Of a stretch of DNA of 64,000 bases, positions 11,180-20,726 are shown one piece after another; within the stretch, counting starts at the first letter, position 1; each line of letters begins with the position of its first letter. A program made the translations under genes and the position numbers. This stretch comes from Chlorophyllum brunneum (taxonomy: Eukaryota > Basidiomycota > Agaricomycetes > Agaricales > Agaricaceae), in the NCBI GenBank assembly GCA_963576785.1, contig OY756151.1, positions 1,054,001-1,118,000 of the forward strand. The letters are read 5' to 3'. A model generated the notes under the pieces. The model ran no database searches. It saw only the letters and a program-made list of their open reading frames with translations, and was not told the DNA's origin.

Positions 11180-12093
11180 TGGCAAGCTGTAGAGTACGAG
11201 GGTTGGTGAGGGGAGATCACTGTCGAAGACGGTTGTTACTCACCTCACGATAGAATTTCTTGATTTTCTTGGGTTCAAACCAAGCATCAAAGAATTTACA
11301 CTTCTTCGAGGTTGTATGGTGGGGACCTCGGCAGTTGAGACAATGCGGCGTATGAGGACAAGGCTCATCTGCCAGTGTAGGAGGGATGGGGGGCTGCACG
11401 CTGGAGTTACCCTTGCAGCACCCACAGAGAGTCCAGTGATGTTCCTCATGATGAGGACTACCACAGGTTGGGCATTTCAAGGCCTGCGCCTTGCAGAATT
11501 GAATGGGGTGGCCCCAGTAGAAGCAACGCTTGCACAGAGACACCCCCGGAGAGGCTGCAGATGGCCTGATAGGACAGGCATATCCACCGATATGGAGTGA
11601 CTTCCTGAGGAGGAGGTTCGCCCACTGACCCTTCTGAGAGTCATGAATATTGAAGTACACCGTGGCGGTATCAGATACCTCGGAGTTCCTCGAAATACAG
11701 GAGGTCCCATTAACGTGAAGAGATCAGAAAACGCTGTGTGCTTCATGATCTGTTCAATCTTGAAAGAGGACCAGCAAGTCTCGCCGATCCTGAAGTAGGG
11801 GACGTCGATGACCTTGAGATAGGACTTTGACTGGGGGAGGCCAACTGTAAACACAGTTCCCTGAGGGACAGCCTTTGAAATCCATATCTTGGCGATCTCC
11901 AGGTCGGCAGGAGTGGGGACGGCATTGGTACGCAGAGCAAAACCCCCATACTCGGCAGAGGTAGACTCTACTTGGATATGAAGGCATGAGTCCATGAAAC
12001 CATGGTTAACCATGGTCTCGAGGTGGAAAGAGAAGACTTCGGGGGTAGCCTCGAAGTCAACGATTAACTGGTGCTGTGAGGGGCCAGCGGTGG
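11172..12093 (-). pseudogene. LINE-B ORF1, 5' truncated at the head junction, frameshifted
   Basis: C-terminal half of the LINE-B ORF1 protein. It contains the region with FTVGLPQSKSYLKVIDVPYF and, downstream, three Cys/His knuckles, the first being CKRCFYWGHPIQFC (CX2CX4HX4C), expected to bind RNA in the ribonucleoprotein. A one-base loss near 11690-11705 shifts the frame between the central region and the knuckles. The 5' end is replaced by head 1 at 12093/12094; the head supplies about 35 open codons in frame (MAWYRKNSQ...) that run into ORF1. Stop TAG at 11172-11174 overlaps the ORF2 start. Confidence 0.8.
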
Positions 12094-12981
12094 CCCGTCT
12101 ATGGAGCCCCTTCAGGGGTCTCTTACCACCAGCCTTAGCCAATGGCAACGTGGAATCAACTTGAGCTGGAACCTGGCTATTTTTCCTGTACCAGGCCAAC
12201 CAATGTAGAATTTAGTCCTCTCGAGCCAGGTGAGCATTCTCTGATAACCGGCAGCTTTTTTCAGCACGCCCCGGTACATCACCTGCTACGGCCCACAACT
12301 TCACCCAGGTGCTACCCCGGAGTTGCTTCCCGTTCCTCAGCAGCTGGTTCAGTATGCCTTATAGCCCGGATCCCCATGCTTAACTGTCTGAGATCTACAC
12401 CTTGCAGACACCGCTACCAGATTGGTCCTGAGGTTATTTTAAGCCAACTTAGTCAGCATCCTCAATCTGGAGATTGGGTTATGTCTACTAACTACCGGAA
12501 CTATGCCGAAGTGGACCAGGAGGGGTATCCTATCTCAGTAGCTTTTTTCAGCACGCCTCAAGTCAGACTATTATCACAACATTCCCCTTCTTATAATGCC
12601 CTATCTCCAGCAGTAGCTTAGGTAATCCTCCCAAGTTAGGCCCCAGCATTAGGGCACCACCGCCTTTGGCCAATATTGGACTTGGGCGATGCACACAGCT
12701 GGGTCACACCGTGACAGTGTGATGTCACTATGTGACTTGCTATGTGGCTGGGTGTGACAACTCCCACGCTAGCCTATGACAGCACCAAATAATGCCAAAC
12801 AGGACCACATAACCTAATCTGGTGTCACCTGGGAATATTGCTAAGCAACCACACCTCATGTACTGGTACTTCCCACAGTTGAGAATAAATCCCCCCCCAC
12901 AGGTTTCGAACCCAGAACCTTCTAGCCAAGCAGCCTGGTAGGAATTAAACCTATACCCAAACCACCCGACCATTAGGCCAA
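12094..12981 (-). repeat. Head 1 module, copy 2
   Basis: Complete 888 bp head, 5' end at 12981 and 3' boundary at 12094 (ctccatagacggg on the minus strand). The B box ggttcgaaac is preserved. Its length equals that of copy 1 to the base, supporting a defined RNA with fixed ends. Confidence 0.85.
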
Positions 12982-12983
12982 CC

Positions 12984-13403
12984 TACTTTAGCATAGTTTC
13001 GGTAGTTAGTAGACATAACCCAATCTCCAGATTGAGGATGCTGACTAAGTTGGCTTAAAATAACCTCAGGACCAATCTGGTAGCGGTGTCTGCAAGGTGT
13101 AGATCTCAGACAGTTAAGCACGGAGATCCGGGCTGTAAGGCATACCAAACCAGCTGCTGAGGAATGGGAAGCAACTCCGGGATAGTGCCTGGGTGAAGTT
13201 GTGGGCCATAGCAGGTGATGTACCGGGGCGTGCTGAAAAAAGCTGCCAGTTATCAGAGAATGCTCACCTGGCTTGAGAGGACTAAATCCTACATTGGTTG
13301 GCCTGGTACAGGAAAAATAGCCAGGTTCCAGCTCAAGTTGATTCCACGTTGCCATTGGCTAAGGCTGGTAGTAAAAGACCCCTCAAGGGGCTCCATAGAT
13401 GGG
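12984..13403 (+). repeat. Head 1 module, copy 3, 3' part
   Basis: Continuation of the head split by chimera 2. It holds the second copy of the internal motif, gcgtgctgaaaaaagctgcc (13228-13247), the conserved core shared with head 2, and the terminal CCCCTCAAGGGG hairpin (13379-13390). The head ends at 13403. Confidence 0.85.
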
Positions 13404-14335
13404 ATGCCAAGGGTGCCCCCCCGCACCCCCTCTCCATCTCCCTCCTATCTGACCATCTCATCAGGCAAGTCAAAGGTTCTCTTATGGAAGCCGTCTCCGT
13501 GCTCCCATCCCTCACTGAACAGTTTGACCCCTGCTCTGCAGTGGCTCAACCTGGTCACCGTCTCCTGGACCACTTTGCAGCCCAAGTTTCCTTCCATAAC
13601 TCTCCTCATTCACGTGATGAGAGGGCTGTGCATATAAGGCATCTGAATAGCACTTTGGAACATGCTAATGCCAATCCTCAGGTTCTCACTGTGGCCATGG
13701 ATGCCAGTCTACCACTGTGGGGGGAATTCCAGGCAGTTTCCGCTGCCCATATATACTGGTCAGGCCAGCATGTCTTCCAGACAAGACATGCGGCAGGTTG
13801 AGTGACAGCTCCTGATGCTGAGCTGTATGCTATCCGGATCGCAATAGGAAAGGCCACCAGCCTTCCTGATTGTGACTCCATTGTTTTGTTCACTGACTCC
13901 CTTGGCTTGGCCAAGAGAGCAGTGGACCCCTCCATTCACTCGGGTCAGGCTCATTTGCTTGCCATGTGCAACGCTCTCATGGAGTGGTTCAAGGGTCACC
14001 CCAAATGCTCCATTCACATCTGGCACACCTACTCTTCGGAGAAGTGGGCCGTTCATGGTACCGTACATCAGTACTGTACTGAGCTACAGGTTGCTGCGGG
14101 CTCCTGTCCATGAACCTCCCTTGACTCCCTTCGTCAGAAGATTGTCAAATCCTGCCAGGATGCCTGGATCACTCGATTCCAGGATCCTACTTACTTGGGT
14201 AGCCAATTTATGACTTTCGAAGGACGTAACGGTAAGCCCCTCCAGCCCACTTACCTCCATGGAGGTTCGTGGCTGCCTTCCACTGCAGCGGAGTCTAACT
14301 CGCTGTCTGCCCGCATGTGTAGAGTTATTCTCAAC
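13404..14335 (+). pseudogene. LINE-A RNase H region, 5' and 3' truncated
   Basis: LINE-A ORF2 from DAKGAPPHPLSISLL through the RNase H motifs MDASLPL, DAELYAI and LFTDSLG to the region before the C-terminal Cys/His motif. A stop lies at 13799-13801 (TGAGTGACA; a sister copy reads CGAGTGACA) and another near 14111. The frame is open across the head/LINE junction. The copy stops at CRVILNH where the repeat at 14336 begins. Confidence 0.8.
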
Positions 14336-14752
14336 CATCGCTCCTTGACTTGTTACCACCACCACCACTTTTTCCACTTTCTTTCCCCATTGTACTATTC
14401 GTCTCCTGGGCTCTCTCTCATGGGCCTGGGTCTTTTCTGAGCCTTTGCTGGCTGTAGGGGGGTGGTCTGTGTGGCAACGTTACTTGGTCAATGGGCGGCA
14501 TGCCCTTGGTAAAGGCAATTAAAGGTGGGTATATCCCCACTGTTCATCTGACTGACGCCTATACGCACAGATCGACAGGGCGGCCCCTTGGTAAGGGGCC
14601 TTAAAGGCTGGAGTACTGGCCACCTTGCTCGCTTGCGCTCGCTGGGTTGCCAGTGGTGGCAGCCCTTCTATCAATCCAATGGAGTTGCAGTCCCGTACAG
14701 GGTTTGCATGGTGGTTTTAACCCCTGCTGCAGCTCAAGTCTGGCTAGCGTTT
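14336..14752 (+). repeat. Repeat X, left arm, with LINE-like 5' terminus
   Basis: About 415 bp, also present in reverse orientation at 19240-19640. It begins catcgctccttgacttg, close to the 5' end of LINE-B (cgcatcgcttcttgatttg), so X may be the 5' UTR of a third LINE-like element (inference). Inside are two imperfect direct copies of a unit containing CCCTTGGTAA...TTAAAGG (about 14502-14524 and 14584-14607). It ends at ctggctagcg, where the tail of the LINE-A copy starts. No coding potential seen. Confidence 0.65.
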
Positions 14753-17700
14753 TTTTTTTTTTTTTTTTTTTGAATCATGGCCTAAGGCCGATTTATTACG
14801 CGGCGCTCGAACACAGCCCATGGCCGGAATACAAATGAGTACTCTAGCGGGTATCTACGGAGAAATGGTAACTATGCCCTACCAAGCAAAAGTACCGTTG
14901 CCCAAAACCAACGGTAGGAGGAATTGCGTCCTACTCCCAAGCCGGAAGGGCGAGGGGAGTGGATGCCAGAGGAGGCAGGTGGGCAGGGAGGTCCCCCAAC
15001 CAGCGACCCAGTCCAAAGACCAGGCCCGGTCAGTAGGTGTCAATTTACTGTAAATGCCCGGCGGTGGAGATGTACCCAGTTACTAGCCCAGCTAGGCCCC
15101 AACTCCCTTTTACTAAGACCCAGTCCCCCAGCCACGGTCACCCTTGCCAGAGTAATTGACCGCACCATTTGTGTGGCTATCGGCATCTTCACCACACCTA
15201 GTCGCTGTAGGGTCCAGGTCTATTCATCGGTCATCGAAACGGTCGCCAAGTCTTCGCCGGGGGCCACCGGTGCCAGACAATAACCCACCTACCCTGAGCC
15301 AGTTATCCAATTCCCTGGGGAACGGATGGGAAAGCGAATGCCTGAGGGTTCGCTTTCAAGAACTTGACAAGGGCACCCAGTGTAGCAGAGTACCCCTGAG
15401 AGGTGTCGAACCGACTACAGTTGGTAAGAATATGCACGCGAGACTCAAAAGGAGCCCCGCATGGACACCAGAATGGTTCATCCTGGAAGAATCGAGACCT
15501 ATAGGCCCCGATAGGCACATGGTTGAGAATAACCCTACACATGCGAACGGACAGCGAGTTGGACTCTGCTGCGGGGGAAGGCAGCCACGAACCTCCATGG
15601 AGGTAAGTGGGCTGGAGGGGCTTACCGTTACGCCCTTCGAGAGCCATGAACTGGCTACCCGAGTAAGTAGGATCCTGGAATCGAGTGATCCAGGCATCCT
15701 GGCAGGATTTGACAGCCCTCTGATGAAGGGAGTCGAGGGAGATCTGCGGACAGGAACCCACGGCGACCTGAAGTTTGGTGCAGTATTGGTGTACGGTACC
15801 GTGAATGGCCCACTTCTCTGAAGAGTAGGTGTGCCAGATGTGAATGGAGCATTCGGGGTGACCCTCGAACCACTCCATAAGAGCGTTACACACGGCAAGC
15901 GAGTGAGCCTGACCTGAGTGAACGGAAGGGTCCACCGCTCTCCTGGCCAAGCCAAGTGAGTCAGTGAACAAGACAATGGAGTCGCAATCAGGGAGGCTGA
16001 CGGCCTTTCCAATTGCGATCCGGATAGCGTACAGCTCAGCATCAGGAGCCGTCACTCGACCTGCCGCATGTCTTGTCTGAAAGACACGCCGGCCCGACCG
16101 GTAGATATGGGCAGCAGAGACTGCCTGGAATTCCCCCCGCAGCGGTAGACTAGCATCTGTGGCCACAGTGAGAACCCGAGGGTTGGCATTGGCATGGTCC
16201 AGGGTGCTGTTCAGATGCCTTATATGCACAGCTCTCTTGTTACGTGAGCAAGGAGAGTCGTGGAAGGAGACCTGGGCCGCAAAGCAGTCCAGGAGATGGT
16301 GACCAGGTTGAGCCACTGTAGAGCAGGGGTCAAACTGTTCAGTAAGGGATGGGAGCACGGAGACAGCTTCCATAAGGGAACCCTTGACCCAACCGACAAG
16401 ACGGTCAGACAAGAGGGAGATGGAGAGAGGGTGCGGGGGGGCACCCTTGGCGTTCGGACGATCGAGGAGGGATTGAAGAGGGTAGGTATCGGAGAGGGTG
16501 GAAAGACGGTAGTTCGCTCTTGAGGCCAGCTTCTTCAGATGGAGGTGGATGGGGATGAGGCCAGCAAGGGCCTCGGTGCCGCCAGATGGGGAGGTGCGGA
16601 ACGCGCCAGTGATCCACAACGCAGCCTTGCGTTGTATAGTGTTTAGGGATTTGATGAGGCCCTTACACCGAGCCTTATCAAAATACCACAGACGGAAGCC
16701 ATATGTCGCAATAGGCACAACACATGACCTGAAGAGGAGCCGCTTCTGCCTGGGGGTCAGACCGTGGGAGGAGTTACCCAGCATCCCCATTGCTTTCACG
16801 GTGGAGAGGGCTTTGGTAGAATAATGTCGAACATGTTCCTGAAAATTCAGGGCATGATCGAAGTAGAAGCCCAGGTACCTCCAATAGGTCTTAGGGTGAA
16901 GAGGAGTGTCCCCTGTGAATGGACCAAAGCCCAGGTCAAGGGGGGGATTGACGTCTCCAGGCTTCCTAGAGAAGTGGAAGAGCTCGGACTTGTCATGCTC
17001 CATGACAAGTGCGAACGCTACAAAAAGATTGAAGAGAACGATGTACGCCCCCTTGAGGGTATCCAAGTTCTCGTCCCAGGTCTTAGCCTGGGCAACGACG
17101 GTACCGTCATCGACATACGACAGCAGAGTACTCCCAGGGGAGGTGATCCGCAGGTCGAAAACCTTCATGAGGGGTGCAATATAGAGGCCAGAGAGGACGG
17201 GGGACATGGCAGAGCCCTGCCCAACGCCCACATCTGCACCTCGGGGGTCAGAGGAGAAGCCGTTCCATGTGTAGACAGTGGAACGGCCCACCAAATACGA
17301 AGCAAAGAAGGTTTGCATGTTAAGTGGGAACCCCTGCTTGGAAAGAATAGCCATGAGCATCTCATGGTTAAGAGAGGGAAAGAACTGAGCGATGTCGAAA
17401 GCAACCACACTCGTCTTGAGACCTTTAGCCCACCCAGCACGAACTAGGTGGGTAAGGAACAAGCCAGCGTCCTCAGTGGAACATTGGCGAATGCCTCCAA
17501 GTTGGTGGGAATGAAAGATGTCATGTTTAATGGCATCAAACTGGATGCGGTTGGAAAGCATTTTCTCAACCAGTTTACCAAGTGTGTTCAGGAGGACAAT
17601 TGGCCTGAACACCTTGGGGGTAGAGTAGGAGGGCTTCCCCGGCTTCGGAATGATAACCGAGAGCGACTCCTTAAAGCTGCGTGGCCAATGCCCCACCGAG

Positions 17701-18673
17701 AGGCAGGCGTTGGCCAAACGCAGGAACACCATCAAGCAATCTTCATCGATGACAATGTACTTCAGATGGGACCACGTAACATGGTCCGGACCTGGAGAGG
17801 ACATATTAGAACAAGAGGACAGAGCCTCCTTGAGTTCCAACGCCGAGAAGGGGGCCCACTCCCGGACTGGAAGGTCGGGGAGGGGGTCGAGGACAGACGC
17901 ATCACACCGCCGATCAGCAGCGGAGTTGTACGTTGAGTGGAGGGCATCCCAGAGAGAGTCCATAGTATGACAAGGCCGTCTGTTAAACTGGATAGCCTCG
18001 CAGGGAGGTAACTTGCGTGCCTTGACCCATTCCATAAGGTCCCATGGCCGCTTGTTAGTGGAAGCGATTTCCTCAATCTTAGAGTCGAAGAATCGGCACT
18101 TGGCAGCTGCACGAGCTCACCTAAAGTCCCCCCAGTCACCCCGACTACGAGAGTCCTGGTACCTGGAGAAGGAAGTAGCACATGCCTTGTCCCACCAGGG
18201 ACGAGTGCGGCACGTAATCCGGATCTCCTTCAAGTGGTGTGTCCACGCGTTGGAGAAGGCATCAGCCACGGCCGAAGCCAAGGCATCCACTTGATCCGGG
18301 GATTCTGGAGAGGGATGACCAAGAAGATCAGTCACCTCATCGATGATGTGTCCCAAAAAGGCCTCCTCTTCGTCAGAGCCCCTCGGTAGGACAGACTTGA
18401 CAACCCCGACATCAACGGGGGTGATGGGAAGGGAGACAGTCAGTGGAACATGATCCGAAGTACCCTGCAGAGATATGTCCCGATAAGGAAAGGTCCTTGA
18501 TGCATCGGGAGATGAGACAAACACCAGATCGATCACCAATGGGCGAAGATCTGGGTTGTGGGAAATAAATGTCGGACCCGGGTTGGTTGGCATAACCAAA
18601 TTGAGGCCCAGGTCGCAGCTCATTTCCATGAGCCTATGAGCTGTCGTTCGAGGATGCAGAACCTCAGGGTCCC
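14753..18673 (-). mobile_element. LINE-A copy, 5' truncated in the endonuclease, joined to head 2
   Basis: Minus-strand LINE-A from gggaccctgagg in the endonuclease region (18673) to its tail, seen as poly(T) at about 14750-14771. The 3' UTR occupies roughly 14772-15302 and carries the terminal palindrome. Upstream at 18674 the sequence changes to the head 2 module. Flanking duplications could not be established because inverted copies of repeat X lie on both sides. Confidence 0.8.
15303..18673 (-). pseudogene. LINE-A ORF2, nearly intact (RT and RNase H open, endonuclease partial)
   Basis: A single open block of 910 codons (15303-18035) carries RT and RNase H. Visible motifs are KPGKPSYSTPKVFRPI, the palm FDIAQFFPSL, GVGQGSAMSPVLSGLY, the catalytic YVDD (about 17106-17117), RNase H ATDASLPL, DAELYAI and FTDSLG, and the C-terminal CPCGAPFESRVHILTNC. 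Upstream (18120-18673) the end of the endonuclease is open, with VIDLVF and GTSDHVPL. The two parts are separated by one TGA after DFR (18117-18119); another LINE-A copy has CGA there. The first ~165 codons are missing. This is the best preserved LINE-A catalytic region in the window. Confidence 0.85.
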
Positions 18674-19239
18674 GCTACGGTCCACTAGTTGGGCAGGCAG
18701 AGGCCACAAAGGCGTACCTCCAAGGCGCGACCCCTGGACTAGCTTCCCGTTCCCCCGCAGCCGCTTTCGCTATGCCCTACCCTCAGAGGAGGCGACTTGT
18801 CTTTGGGCGCGGATCCACGTGCTAATACTGGCGGGGATCTCCGTCTCGCAGGGGGCACTACCAGGGTGGTGTTCACATTGGATCACATAAGCAACCCGCG
18901 GAACGGGTTACTAAGCAATCCACGGGACGAGCGCCAATCAACCCGAGTTTCCCCGTGTCAATCCGCACCCGCCCAGTGTCCTGGAGTTTGGCGTATCCCT
19001 ACTAACGACCAGGCACTACCCCCAGAGGGGTTTCCGAAGGCATGGCGACACTGGTGGGGGGTGGCCTGTCCTTTCGGTCGGCTTGTTTTCACCTCCATAC
19101 CCCCTATTACCGTCCCTTATCCTTTCAGTCCCTTTTGGGTGCGACGGGGCGGCTTTTTTCAGCATGCTCCCCACCGACGTGCAAGCACGATTAGGGGTAG
19201 GCCCGGACGTCCGTCGTCAGCCAGGATAACCCAGCCTCG
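18674..19239 (-). other. Head 2 module fused to LINE-A
   Basis: GC-rich noncoding sequence directly 5' of the LINE-A part on the same strand. It shares an ordered series of blocks with head 1: gcatgctgaaaaaagccgcc (19148-19167 on the minus strand), gttagtaggga near 19000, ctggtagtgcc and gatcc near 18815-18870, and aacgggaagc near 18745. It ends at accgtagcggg. I read it as a diverged relative of head 1. Whether repeat X' (19240-19640) belongs to the same module is unclear. Confidence 0.6.
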
Positions 19240-19640
19240 AGATGCTAGCCGGACTTGAGCTGCAGCAGGGGTTAAAACCGCCATGCAAACCCTATATGGG
19301 ACTGCAACTCCATTGGATTAATAGAAGGGCCGCCACCACTGGCGACCCAGCGAGTGCAAGCAAGCGAGGTGGCCAGTTACCAAGGGGCTGCCTTGTCAAT
19401 CTGTGCGTATAGGCGTCAGTCAGATGAACGGTGGGGATATACCCACCTTTAATCGCCTTTACCAAGGGCGCGCCGGCACGCCCATCGACCAAGTAACGTT
19501 GCCACACGGACCGCCCCCCTACAGCCAGCGAAGGCTCAGAAAAGACCCAGGCCCATGAGAGAGAGCCCAGGAGATGAAAGGTGCGATGGGGAAAGGAAGT
19601 GGAAAAAGTGATGGTGGTGGTAACAAGTCAAGGAGCGATG
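19240..19640 (-). repeat. Repeat X, right arm (inverted)
   Basis: Reverse-complement copy of 14336-14752, about nine bases in ten identical by eye, with a deletion of about 24 bases in the second internal repeat unit. Its 5' end (cgatg at 19636-19640) abuts LINE-B sequence of the opposite strand. Many differences between the arms are C/T or G/A changes. No coding potential seen. Confidence 0.7.
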
Positions 19641-20285
19641 GCTCTCAAGGACAGTGAGAACAAACTGTTACAGCCAACGTACCTCCATGGGGGTTTTTGG
19701 CTTCCTTCCTTTCCCTCTCAGTCTGTTGCGATGAGGGCGAACCGTGCTATTCTCGGGCACACACCGACCGGCGAGTATTGCTCCCAGTTCCATCCTCTAG
19801 AGCCTATTGGCTGCAAGTGTGGGGCTCCTTTGGAGACCCACACTCATATCTTGTGCTCTTGTCCACTGTACAAGAGACGTCATGGCCTGCCGGTCTCTAT
19901 TGACCAGCTGGTATCTTTCCTTAGATGCAATCCTTCAGCGTTTGCATTTAAGTCCAACACACCACTTGCGGGAGTTGGATAACGCAGCGCAACCCCTGCT
20001 AGCTCCCCACGTCTCTGATGTGTGTAGGAGTTAATTGTGAATTGACGCATACTCTCCCTAGGGAGGGGAGGCTGGGGGTCGCTCATTTTTCTGGTCTAGG
20101 ATTCGCGCATCTGTGCATGTTTCCGCGACCGTTCACCCAGACTGCCTGTCAGCGGTCTAGTTTGGCCAGGGGAGAGCCCATCTTTGTGTACCCTCTATTG
20201 TATGTACATGTCATAGTAGATACAGGTGGACTGCAATCACGCACCACCTTAAACATGTTGATTTAAAAAAAAAAAAAAAAAAAAA
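19641..20285 (+). mobile_element. LINE-B 3' fragment with poly(A)
   Basis: Plus-strand LINE-B from ALKDSENKLLQPTYLHGG in ORF2 through the C-terminal motif CKCGAPLETHTHILCSCPLY, the stop near 19980 and the 3' UTR, ending in poly(A) at 20265-20285. The coding part is open from 19581 or earlier. It is 5' truncated where repeat X' begins. Confidence 0.8.
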
Positions 20286-20287
20286 GA

Positions 20288-20726
20288 GTAGTAGCCCAGT
20301 CTGAAAGGAACCGAATCACAGTGTGCTCCAAATCGGAGTAGATGTTCATGAAATTCAGGGTCTCGCCCCCCAAAAAGAGGGAGAGACCATGATGTCACAG
20401 TGATTGATGAGATCTGTCTGATAGGATAGTCTCAGAGAAGCCAACTGGTTATGGACAAATGTCATAACCCGTGGGTAGGAGCCAGGCTCCGGGGCCCGAA
20501 CCATGCACAGCCACTCGGGGTGCTTGGGGGTGCCAACAATGTCGTCTCCCTCGACAGAAGTTGTGGAGGGAGCGGATCTAATGAACTGCTAGGGAGGTTC
20601 CTGAATAAAGAGAATATCAAAGTGATCTTTGAGGTCCTTAAGTAATGTGTCCAATAAATCATAATTTTTGTTAAGATTCTGTTGGTACAATCGGATGCTA
20701 TGTAGTTCTAGAGGTTGCCTATTCAT
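20288..20726 (-). pseudogene. LINE-B ORF2 N-terminal part (inverted segment)
   Basis: First ~145 codons of LINE-B ORF2 on the minus strand, start ATG at 20726 overlapping the ORF1 stop (ATGAATAG). It covers the first endonuclease motifs up to the codons before TLPKHIYMGGDF, where the inversion breakpoint lies. Frame changes are present. The continuation is on the plus strand from 22812. Confidence 0.7.

Larger units (their letters stand above)
7000..12983 (-). mobile_element. Chimera 2: head 1 fused to LINE-B within ORF1
   Basis: Minus-strand composite element of about 6 kb. Head 1 spans 12981 to 12094, then LINE-B begins inside ORF1 at 12093 and runs through ORF2 and the 3' UTR to an A-rich tail seen as T-rich sequence at about 7000-7020. 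It sits inside the head 1 copy of chimera 3. The target duplication is ctttggcatagttt (6986-6999) versus ctttagcatagttt (around 12987-13000), one change. This copy shows that head 1 can be joined to LINE-B as well as LINE-A. Confidence 0.85.
6514..14335 (+). mobile_element. Chimera 3: head 1 fused to LINE-A RNase H region
   Basis: Plus-strand composite element in two blocks, 6516-6999 and 12984-14335, split by chimera 2. The head ends at ctccatagatggg (13403) and LINE-A ORF2 begins at 13404 in the linker between RT and RNase H. The LINE-A part ends at 14335 where another repeat begins, so the 3' UTR and poly(A) are missing. The flanking duplication of this copy is therefore not visible. Confidence 0.8.

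Noticed and set aside
13080..13200. 5S rRNA-like segment in the head core (gatctcagacagttaagc)
   Set aside because: A few short blocks resemble the middle of 5S rRNA, but spacing and pairing are not convincing by eye. A covariance search would be needed; a clear hit would change the view.
14753..19640. A TSD for the head 2/LINE-A copy using GCTAGC
   Set aside because: Only six palindromic bases match, far shorter than the 14-19 bp seen at the other LINE insertions.
3850..20285. Joining scattered LINE-B plus-strand pieces (3850-6066 and 19641-20285) into one copy
   Set aside because: They are not adjacent parts of ORF2 and no duplication links them; the gap would need an unsupported deletion.
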